DNA from: Tribonema minus
Taxonomy: Eukaryota > Sar > Xanthophyceae > Tribonematales > Tribonemataceae
DNA: 64,000 bases
Reading direction: 5' to 3'
Assembly (NCBI GenBank): GCA_017506865.1
Contig: JAFCMP010000549.1
Location: forward strand, 1-64,000
The position numbers and the translations under genes are program-made. The notes under the pieces were generated by a model. That model was not told the DNA's origin, did no database searches, and saw nothing but the letters and a program-made list of their open reading frames with translations. This document shows positions 34,701-44,737 of this stretch, piece after piece (the stretch's first letter is position 1; every line of letters starts with the position of its first letter).

Positions 34701-37700
34701 GTCATCGTTTCACTTCCATGCATACATACTTCAAAAGTCTATCTGCATTGTCATATGTCTGCAAAAGTGTTTGCGCCAGCACGCAGTTGTGCTGGTCATG
34801 CTGAACAAAGCGAAGTCTTTGTCAAGCAGCCTCGAGCAACCTTAGCACAGTGTGTCTGCGCAGTGACGGTGACCATTGCTGACCATTGCTGAGCGGTGCA
34901 TACACATTGTGGCGTTTATAACGGGCCTGCGTTACATATGCCTTATTATTGATTGCAAGATGTGCTACACTGCCGCAGTTGCAAAGTCCATTGCCCGTGA
35001 CATGCGCTGAAACATTTTTCTTTGAACACCAGGCACTGTGGTCATGGAGCACGCCACTGTGCTCGCAGTGTGCCAGCCAGCCACAGCTGCCAGGGTACGT
35101 AGGTATGTGTACAGCGGGTGCTCAACGCGGTGCACACATGTCGTGCTATTTTCACAGCAGCATGTCTACGAGGCATCATATTTCACAGCACATCATGATA
35201 TTTACAACACATTGCTTGCTTGATACAGCGAGGTACTGCACACTGGCGGGAAGAACCGCCTCATCTGCCGTGTCCGCCCCCCGGGCGTTGTGCACGAGGG
35301 CCACATCATTCAGTGAGCAGCGAGAGCTGTGCTACTGGCGTGCACATCGCCAGCAACGCTCAACTGTTTGCCACAATGCTGTTATAACCCTGCATGCCCC
35401 CCCCCCCCCGCCCTCTCCATACACGCAGCCGTACCACTTTGACAGCTCAACCATTTGCCACAACGGTGTCGTTAACCCCCCCCCCCTCCTGTCTCCACGC
35501 ACGCAGCCGTATCACTTTGATGGCTCAACCATCTGCCACAACGCTGTTGTTAACCCGCACGCCCCTCCCCCCACCCCCACCCCCCTTTCCCCCCCCGTCT
35601 CCGCACCTGCAGCCGTGTCACTTTGACGCCTCAACCATTTGCCACAACGCTGTTATTAACCCCTCACCCCCTCCACCCCCCCTCCACACACGCAGCCGTA
35701 CCACTTTGACGAAGTTCTGGGCGCCCTGGTAATGGAATACATTCCGCCGACGCACACGGTCCTACGCTACAGTCTCATAGAGGGGCGCCGCTACTCGACG
35801 TTCGCGCGGCACCTGGGAACGTTCCTGGCGCGTTCCCTGTTCTTCACGAGCGGCATCCACCTCACGGGGCCGCAGCTGCGCGCGAAGGTCGCGTTCTGGA
35901 GCACCAACGCGGAGATGAACGACGTGCTGCTGCAGTGCATATTTGTGGAGCCGTGGGTGGAGACGCCGACAAATAGGTGAGCGCTGCTGCGGCTGAGCGT
36001 GGCCACAAACTTTGCAGACACATGGATGTTGTACGCTGAGTGTGGCCACAAACGGCTTTGCAGACACGTGGATTTCTTTTCTTCGCGAAAAGTTTTGGGG
36101 GGCTTGTGAAAGATTTCGAATATGATCCGTTGTGAATATTTATTGGATTAATCGTTTTTAGTTCATCCAGCCATGCACCTTTACTCATGAATCAATGTTG
36201 TAGGCCGTGGATAGAGCTGCCGACAAATAGGCGGGTGAGCGCTGATGCGGCCGAGCGTTGCTGCAGCAGCGCGCGCTTTCAACGAGGGCTGGAATTTCGA
36301 TGTCAGGGTTTATGGACAACAGTGCTCAACGCAGGCGGGCCGCAGGCTTGTGTGACGTGCGCCACATTGCGCATCGCCACACATCACATGTGAAGAGTGA
36401 GTCAGTGATCTGCCACGGGACGACGTGCTGTCTCGCAGCCTGCGTGACCCTGATGAGGCTCAGTTGAGGATGCGTGTAACCGCTGACTGACACGCCAAGG
36501 ACGTTGTTGTGGTTGCCTCATAGCTTGTCAGCGATAAGTTATCTCGTGCCAGAAGTGTCAAGTGAGGAGAACCAGCATCAGTCAGCCCGGTTGTGCATGC
36601 AACAACTCTCAGAGGAGGGCACACCCAGCCCCCGGACAGCGCCGTTACAAGGGTCACTAGGCAGGCGCTGGCCCTGCACATGCTTCTTTGAGACCAAATG
36701 CTCAGTCTCAGCCTGCATGCAGGAATGGCTTCAGTCCACCCCGTTCTCACGCCAGTGGACTCACATCAGCGGCACCATGAGTGAATTTATGATTTCACAA
36801 CGCATTCATTCTGGTGATGAGCAGGTGGACGTTGCCTCAGCTGGACGACGTGGCAGCGAGCATTAGAGGTGACGTGCCACTGCGCATCGCCGTCGCGGAG
36901 CTGCGCGAGAAGTTCATGAATAAACAATGAATTCACACTGAATGCGCTCTGGTGATGAGCAGGTGGACGTCGCCACAGCTGGATGACGTGGCAGCGAGCA
37001 TCAGAGGTGACGTGCCGCTGCGCATCGCCGTCGCGGAACTACGCGAGAAGTTCATGTGTGAAACGCAGGCGCTCATACACTCAGACTTCCACACCGGCGC
37101 CGCAATGGTGAGTCAAGTTGAAGTTGAAGTTGTCATGACGGCCACAAGTTCCACGTAAGCTGTTTTGGAGTGAGCGATGGATACACTACGACTTGCACAC
37201 CGGCGCGGCGATGGTGAGTTCAACTTGAAGTTGAAGTTGTCATCAGGCCACAAGTTCCACTGCGCCGTTTCGAGTGAGTGCTCGATACCCTCCAACTTCC
37301 ACACGGCGTGGCGACGGTCAAATCAAGTTGACACTGTCATCACGGCAACAGTTTGACATTGCGCTAGTTTGGAGAGTGCTAGGTCGGAGGGTCAGCGTGC
37401 TTCTTGCAAACCACATGCCTGTGTACGTGTACTTTGGAATATGGTACGGTACTGCTGATCGGCTGTGACATGGGCGCATGACATTGTCGAGTGCCGGTCT
37501 CAGCTTACTTAACGGGTCTCAGGGGGGGGGGGGGGGGGGCACTTTCTGTAGCCAGCATTTATTAGAGTGCGCTGTGCTGCACTCAGGGTGGGGACATGAC
37601 GTGACATTGGCACTGTGACACAAGGGTACCGGTGTGCCATGCGCTGATTGTCATCGCTGCTGCACATGCTTTGCGCAACGCGCTTCCTCAATGCATGTCT

Positions 37701-39742
37701 GTGCTCCAGCAACGACAGCGCAGCGCACCGCTGTCACGGCCCTCAACCGCAAGGGCTCGGGTGTACTTCAACTGTGTAACCGCCAACTGTAACTGCCAGC
37801 TTGAAGGTCCGGGAGTCAGACGCGCCCTACTCACATGGCAGTACTCATCAACCAACTCTAGTCTCAGTGTCGCCATTGACTGCAGCGCCCCCAGCCCACC
37901 TCACCATTCCGCCCGCGCAACCCAGTGCAGTTTTGCGCGCTGCCTGCGCTGTACCAGCGTCTGTCGCGCGTCGTCAGCTTTCCGCACTGACAGCGCACAG
38001 CTCAGCTCCTCGTGTTGAGGTTGAGCCCTGATGGGCACTGACGCGGCTGTTCATGTTCTGCCTCCTGGTTCTCAACGACCACTTGTTGCGACACACGCAC
38101 TAGCCGCGAGTGAGGTCTCGTGTCTGCTTGGGTCCCTCGGCTGTCCCTCTCTGGCACGGGTGGTGAGCCACTGCGGAATTCACAATGGAATGAGACCTTT
38201 TCATCGTGTTTCCATCGTGTTTTCCACTGTGTTTTTTACCGTGTTTTCTCGTTTCTGCTTTCCCACAAAGTCTCATTCATTGTGACATCCGTCTCACACG
38301 CAGTTGCTGGCTGCGATCGCGCGCGCGCGCAGGTATGCGAGGGCAGCACCTTCGTCATCGACCCCGAGTTCGCAGTGTACGGCCCCATGGGCTTCGAAGT
38401 CGGCGCCATCCTCGCAGGCCTCATCATCTCGTACTGCAGCCAGCGCGGCCACCGCAGCGCCGCAGAACTAGACGCGTACGGCGACTGGCTGCTGGCGCAA
38501 GTGGTGACGCTCCACGAGACGTTCGAGCGCGCGTTCCTCGCGCTGTGGTCTGACCCCGCGCTCGCGGCCGGCTGCACGTGGCCGCAGCGCCAGTTCGCGG
38601 GGGAGGGCGAGCTGAGGGCCGCGCAGGCGCACTTCATGCGGCGGCTGTGGCGCGACACCGTGGGGTTTGCGGGGGTGAAGGTGCGTGTGCGTCTCGGCAG
38701 TGCACTTGCATGCTGTTTGTATGCGGAGCGTCGCAGGGGTGAAGGTGCGGGTGTCTTGGCAGTGCGCTTGCGTGCTGTTGTGCACGGAGCACGCTGCTGC
38801 TTGCGTGCGACGTCGCCGCAGCTGCGCGCTTCTTGGTGTGCCTGTACGAGGGTGTGGCGGCAACGTGACTGGATGCACGGCTGGCACATGTGTGTGCAGG
38901 GCAGGTGTGCATTCGATTCTGGCTGATGGTGTAATTTATTATGTGATGGTGTAATTGAACATGACGCAGTACATGTGTGGTCCCTCTCGCTGCTGTTGGC
39001 CTCAAGGCAGGCCGTCTCCGCCAAAACCATTCGCCTCACATCTTGAGGTCACCCTGTATTCATTGCTTACCTTCATGCATTATAGCAGACGCCTGATGTG
39101 TGGATGTACAGTTTCGCACCCGGCGGGAGTCCCGAAGTGACCAAGTGAGCTTTCGCCAAAGAAACAGCTCTTGTAGCTTAGATCGGCACTACAGTACGAC
39201 GTTGACATAAACCAGTAGCTCCCACATTGCAACAGTCCAAATCCTCATGGTAATGAGCACCTACTGCTCAGTTTGGTCTTAGAGTGAGCCAGCATCATGA
39301 ATGCATGATGCTGTCGATATCACCATCACTCTGGCAAGTCTATTCCTCAACCCCACCACTTGTGAAAACGCTCCGCCATCCACCAAGTCACTCTGGAAAC
39401 GCCAATGGCAATCTCACGCATGCGGCAACGCCTCTCAATGAGCTCACGTATCATAGCGATACCCTTGTCACATTACTACTGTGCACCCAAAATCCGGCAG
39501 CGACAAAGGCTCTCTCACAGCACGACGCAACCCCCATGCATACCCCACCCGTCCCCGCCCCGCAGGTAATGCGACGAATCATCGGCAGGATCCACTTTGA
39601 CGATTTTGAGACCATTGTCGATGCGGACGTGCGCGCCGCGTGCGAGCGGCGAGCGCTGACGATAGGACGCACGTTGGTCAAAGAGCCAGACAGCGTCGCC
39701 AATGTACATGCATTAGTGGAGTTCATGCGTAATACACGTTGA
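31796..39742 (+). CDS. mtnK: 5-methylthioribose kinase, seven exons
   Basis: Exons: 31796-32148, 32706-32729, 33805-33949, 35696-35976, 36963-37107, 38333-38680 and 39566-39742. They total 1473 nt, 490 aa plus stop. The enzyme phosphorylates 5-methylthioribose in the methionine salvage pathway. Family motifs run in order: a 24-nt exon giving NLVFRC (glycine-loop end of the ATP site), VVVKQALPYLRC, WPLTLERGRFEY, VMEYIPPTHTVLR, LARSLFFTS, RWTSPQLDD, ALIHSDFHTG (catalytic Asp), VIDPEFAVYGPMGFEVGA (metal-binding DPE) and MRRIIGRIHFDDFE. The core is the usual length of about 420 aa. About 70 extra N-terminal residues start with a hydrophobic stretch and continue Ala/Ser/Arg-rich, possibly a targeting peptide. 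Introns are swollen by copies of exon edges. The gene lies inside the spacer of the C/D inverted repeat. Confidence 0.93.
33665..33790 (+). repeat. dispersed repeat, copy 1 (mtnK intron 2)
   Basis: It resembles 47349-47472 at roughly 75-80% by eye. Shared anchors include TTGACTCGTNGCC, GCAGCAGCGGCGACCAC and TTGTCACCTNGAGCTCTAC. Confidence 0.75.
35420..35695 (+). repeat. three decoy copies of mtnK exon 4 start
   Basis: CAG|CCGTACCACTTTGAC-like junctions occur at 35429, 35507 and 35613, before the used one at 35696. Between copies run C-rich pyrimidine tracts and a conserved TCAACCATTTGCCACAACGC segment. The first two decoys share a frame, and entry there would meet a stop at about 35624. Confidence 0.92.
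36203..36262 (+). repeat. copy of mtnK exon 4 end plus donor
   Basis: CCGTGGATAGAGCTGCCGAC...AAATAG followed by GTGAGCGCTG repeats the end of exon 4 (35951-35990), 254 bp downstream. A GCGG insertion separates the copied exon end from the GT. Confidence 0.85.
36813..36962 (+). repeat. upstream duplicate of mtnK exon 5 containing a stop
   Basis: A CAG acceptor at 36824 is followed by a near-copy of the first about 95 nt of exon 5 (WTLPQLDDVAASIRGDVPLR). It then diverges, with an in-frame TGA at 36928-36930. The offset to the true acceptor is 138 nt, a multiple of three. Confidence 0.92.
37084..37330 (+). repeat. three tandem units of mtnK exon 5 end plus donor
   Basis: The coding for DFHTGAAM and its GTGAGT donor (exon end 37107) recurs from 37190 with intact GATG|GTGAGT. 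It recurs again from 37294 in decayed form (GACG|GTCAAA). The period is about 105 bp and includes TTGAAGTTGAAGTTGTCAT. Confidence 0.92.
38665..38800 (+). repeat. copy of mtnK exon 6 end plus donor
   Basis: GGGGTGAAG|GTGCGTGTG (donor after 38680) is repeated as GGGGTGAAG|GTGCGGGTG after 38744. A shared TTGGCAGTGC...CTTGCNTGCTGTT segment follows. Confidence 0.85.
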
Positions 39743-40621
39743 TTGTACTGACAGCACGTTGGACGAGTTTGCGTCTGCGGCTGGCTTCTGTTATGCATGC
39801 GTGCTGTTTTGTTGACGTGCCTTCAGTGTGTGTCTGCATGTCTGGAATGGTAGACGACAGTTGCTTTTGTGCCAGAAAGCTGTTGAGGCTTAAGGGCTGT
39901 CTATTTTTGGTGTACAACAGTCAATTTGCACTTCACGTCGCTTGAAGCCATTGCATCATCTGTAGTCAACGTCAAACCATATGTATGCGTGTGTGCTGTA
40001 GTTGCTGATACGCCGGGCGTTCAAGCGGCGCGGCACATCGCATGCCCTGACTCTGAAATCCATGGCTTCAACTCGGCGATTCGTTGGCAGCAGAAGCCAG
40101 CGAGCTAGGTGCAATCAACGAGGGGCCGGCGTCTCTCTGGCGTCAAATCCGCTGCTGGATGTAAACCAAAGGCGCTTGCTGTACAGTCCTCGTGTTGAAG
40201 GTGAAGATATGCCAGATTACCCGGAACGCTGGGAACAACAGCACCTGATTGCAAGGCGCTGGCTGACAAGCAGTGTCACGAGCTCGACAACGTGATGGCG
40301 CACACGGCTATTGCCATCCTGGCGTTTGTTGCGATGCCCGGCTGGACTTGGGACCTGCTCGAGCCTCGAAATGGATCCGCGGCGCATTCCGAGAACTAAG
40401 CGCCTTTCGAGGCAAATCCCGGACGTCTTGTTGAAGTGCCGGCAATTAGGCCTGGTCATAGCCTGCCATGGCGGCCGCTCCGGTGGACATACGGGCTTTG
40501 CCTGCGAGGAGTTGATGCGCTCCTCTGTCCAGCTTCCTGTTTCCTCAGCTTGGTTCACTCTCTCACACACCGTGCCTTCAGGCCTAAAACCTCGGATACT
40601 CTCCTTGGACAAGCAGGCACC

Positions 40622-43600
40622 ATGGTGGCTGGTGGCGTCATGACCTCCGCTCCTCGCAAGCAGGCCATCGCCCCCGATGGCACGCATCCTCCGATCAAGG
40701 CCCTCGTCTGCGCCGCAGCCGCGGTATCTGCCATTGGTGGCCTCATCTTCGGGTAAGTGCGCCAACGATACTTCGAGCTGTACACATCTCATGCGGGATC
40801 GCGTGTCTGTGCTTGAGCGTGCGCTACTGCTGCTGCTGTTGTGTTCATGAGCATGCCTTTGAAGGTTGCAGCGAGGTATTATTGGATCCTGCGCATGTAT
40901 CTTTGCGCTCGCATCATTCATCGCGGGCATTTGTTTCTGCCTTTGCTGGAACTCACCGTCTCTGGCTGTCGATCCCTGTTGCTGCTCCTCTGCTGCTGCC
41001 TCTGCCTCGCCATGCACCGGCACGTGCAGCTACGACATTGGTGGCTCAGGTACGTGTGCATGCGCACTTAACGGCATGTTCTCTGCATATGTGGCAGGAT
41101 GTGCAGACATATGATATCGCTAACCGCCACCGATGTTCACATGCCGGTACCCAGCAACAGTGTAGCTGTAATGTATTACCTGAGCGGAAGCACTATAGCA
41201 GCATGCAAGTATCATCTGCAGAGCAGCAGCATCGGAAGATGCACACACTTCTGTATCCAGCACATGTAACTTAATGTGGTTACCCCCCAACATGGCCTCC
41301 ATGTGATGGTTTTTTGGCGTCCATGCCCAGCAGCTCCTGCACTTGTGCCACTCACCAATGTCATGTGACCTTGAAACCCGTTACTAAAAGCTCGATAATA
41401 GTGTGCCTCACCACCAGCTCTATCGTGCTGCTTTCATTCTGCTGCTCTGCAGGCGGCACCTTCACCATGAAAGGCTTCCGTGAACAGATGGACTGGCCCC
41501 CCGTCCCCACCGACGGCGCAGAAGAACCGGGCTTTGTGACTGACGAAATTGGCTGGATCACCAGCCTGTTTGCGCTCGGCGCAGTAGCGGGATCCATCCC
41601 TAGCGGCTGGTTCACCGACAAGATTGGCCGCAAGTACTCCATCATCCTCTACTCTATCGTATTCACCATCGCCGCTGTCATCATGGGTTGCGCGAACAGT
41701 GTGCACATGCTGTATGCGGGGCGATTCATCGGCGGCATCGGCGTTGGCGGTCTGTCCATGGCTTCCACGTGCTACCAGTCCGAGATTGCGCCGGAGAGTA
41801 TCCGTGGTCTACTTGTCGCTCTGCAGCAGGTGAGATTATAACTGCTCCTAAACGTATTGTGCTTATCATAGTGCAGAACGTCAATGACCTGCATGGCCTT
41901 TTTATCTGATAGTACAGTGTGTATCATCATCCTGTGAGTTGTTTGATTGTCGACGGTGGCTGCTCTTCAAATCGAAGAATGCAACATCACATTGTGCGCT
42001 TCGCCATGCATTTGCTGCTTGACTTCTGTTGTCCTTCACTTGATGTCTTGTAGTTTAACAGCTGCTGCTGACACGACTGCTGCTGTGTTGAACTTGAACT
42101 CTGCAGCTGAGCATCACCTTTGGCATCTTCCTCGCGGCTCTGGCCAACGTAGGCCTCAAGACGTGGTCTGAGGGATGGCGCTTATCCTACTGCGGCAACG
42201 GTTTCCTGTCCTTCGCCCTCATTATCCTCATGATGTTCTGTCCCGAGTCCCCACGTTGGCTTTACAAGGTGTGTTGCGTTTGTAAATATTTTTTTGCTGT
42301 CAGAATGTACTTGGTAGCCACAAGCATGTGATAGGTCATGCTTTGCCTGCGTGACAATTGACATTATACAATCCGCTTGTGAATTCCGAGGCATGTGCCA
42401 TCGCCTTGGGTTATGAGAGGTGGTATGAACTGCTGCAGCAGCTGTTTGCTGACTAGAATCTAAGCACGTGTTTGAGTAGCAGTTGAACTGCAATTTCCGG
42501 TGAGTCGCCACGTTTTCTCAGCTTCAACTTCTATCCTGTACCCCTTCTTGATGCTGATGCCCAATCCCCCTATCGCGACCCCCCTATTGTGACCCTGTAC
42601 AGGTCGGCAAGGTTGAGCAGGCCAGGGCAGTGCTCCACAAGGTGCGCCAGGACTACGAAGTGGACATGGAGATGGATCTGATTGCGGAACAAGAGAAGGA
42701 GGCTCAGCTGGCGGCGCAGCACCACTGGTCCGATCTCTTTAAGGCCGCCAACAACATGCGCTACCGCACCCTCGTGGGCATCGCCATCACCTCCTTCCAG
42801 CAGCTCACTGGCATCAACGCCATCATGTGAGTTCTTTGCAAGCATTAGTGCTCAGTGCCAGCAGCTTCGCTTGAAGTAATATGTGAGTGCTGTGCGCTAG
42901 ACTAGAGTGTGCAGCCATCTTGCATCAGCGTCGAGAGTATGCCATTTTGTGCACGTATCGTCGCATTTGTGGCTGTGTGTGTATGTCTAGTGCACGCGCG
43001 CGGCTACATCTACTACTTAGCTCTGACTGACTGATTCACTCTCTTTTCTTTCTCACTTTTGTTCCATACAGGTACTTTGCCCCTGTCATCTTCAGCGACT
43101 TCCTCAGCACCGACATGGCCCTCATTGCCAACCTCATCCTCATGTTTGTCAACTTCATCAGGTGAGCCTTGACCTGCATGCTGCCTGTAATATAAAAAAA
43201 CCACACCCCACATTTAATGGGTCTGATAAAAAACCACACCCCACATTTAATGGGTCTGTTGTTGCGCGTATGCATGCCGGCACTACAGAAGTGTTCAACA
43301 GGGTGTACACGTGCTGTACCTCCTAACATGAGTTTGTATTCCTCAGTTGAAGCTAATTCATGCAACCCCCCCCCCTTCCCCCTTTCCCACTACCCCCCCA
43401 TAGCACCTTCATCACCATCGCATGCGTGGACAAGTACGGCCGCCGCTCTCTCCTGGCCTACGGCGCTGCCGGCATGACCATCACCCTACTGGTTGTGTGC
43501 CTGCTCAGCAGCGACCTCGCTGACTACAAGAACGACGCCGCCGTTTCCTGGACCATTGTCGGTTTCTGCGCTCTCTACGTGGTCAACTTTGCCTTCTCAT

Positions 43601-44737
43601 GGGGCCCCGTCGGCTGGATCGTGCCCGCTGAGATCTTCCCCCTGGACCTGCGTGGCAAGGGTGAGTTGAAGTTGAATGTGAAGTTCAGTGAGTTGAAGTT
43701 GAACTTGAAGTTCAGAGCCCTGTGCCGTGTGCGCTGCCCTGGTTGTTTGCGTCACGCGCTTGACACTCACTATTGCGAACTAAGCATAGTTCAGCTCTGG
43801 TGTCTGCCGCCTACTGTACTCATGTCACTCACCTTTTTGCTTTATCTATACCTACTCGTGCAGGCATGTCCCTGACCACCTCCGCCAACTGGCTGTGGAA
43901 CTTCATCATCGGAAAGGTCACCCCCGAGCTGCTGCGCCAGGACAGACTGGACCTGTGGGGAACTTTCCTGTTCTTTGCGGCCTGGTGCATCATCATGTTC
44001 GTCTTCACCATGCTCTACGTGCCGGAGACGCGCCTGGTGGCACTTGAGGTACGTGCTGATAATAAATATCTTGAACTGCAGTGCTCAGCAGCTATGTAGT
44101 TTGCTGCAACTGGAAAACCGCCTGCCTCACTTGTTCAGGGAGAATCCTGGTAGAGCACCAGTGGCCTTTACGGCACAAAGCGCAAACACCCGTCGATTTG
44201 TGCCACTCGTGCTGCATTGCACACACAGCTTACCGCAGCGGCTGCTCATTGCTCTTGTGCAATCCTTGCAGCATCTTTGCACCCCCTTCAAGATACGGTG
44301 GTGTGTCTCTGCTAAAGCTAGGGTTAGGTCATGATAGTTTTGGGAGTGTCCTCTGTGTGCAACCAATGCTACTTGCCATATGCAGTCATGACCATCTTGA
44401 CAATCCCAGAGAATTGCCTGCTAACTACATCATTGCCACCCCACATCTTAGACTCTCACCATATGCAATCATGATTATCGTGACCATCCTAAATCTTGCC
44501 TTATGGTTACATCATTATTATCATGACACCTCACTATCACCCCCCACATCACTGCCCCTGCAGGAGATCGACAACGTCGTCTCGGGCTTCCGCAGGCTCC
44601 CTCTTAGCACGCGTGCGACCAAGGCGCGCCTTGCCCCCGAGGACCAGCTGCCTTCCCGCCCCCGTGACATCACTGACAAGCTCGGCGACACCTCTCCATA
44701 CAACGCCAGTAGCGTCGAGATGGCGCCGGGCGTATGA
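40622..44737 (+). CDS. sugar/H+ symporter (major facilitator), copy D
   Basis: Exons: 40622-40752, 41030-41049, 41453-41829, 42107-42268, 42603-42826, 43072-43161, 43404-43660, 43864-44048 and 44564-44737. They total 1620 nt, 539 aa plus stop. All sugar-porter motifs are intact. Differences from copy C are few: KYSIILYSIVF instead of KYSIILYSVVF, RLSYCGNG instead of RFSYCGNG just before helix 5 (C keeps the Phe seen in all other copies), and NASS instead of NAGS in the tail. Function is expected to be the same as C. It reads away from methylthioribose kinase, whose stop lies 880 bp upstream on the same strand. Confidence 0.94.
43194..43256 (+). repeat. tandem duplication in intron 6 of transporter D
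   Basis: Two units containing CCACACCCCACATTTAATGG, about 33 bp apart. Copy C has a single unit (28418-28445), so the duplication postdates the C/D split. Confidence 0.88.
43655..43715 (+). repeat. repeated intron start after exon 7 of transporter D
   Basis: GTGAGTTGAAGTTGAA at the donor is followed within 30 bp by AGTGAGTTGAAGTTGAAC. The reverse-strand equivalent in copy C (27885-27914) is similar. Confidence 0.8.
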
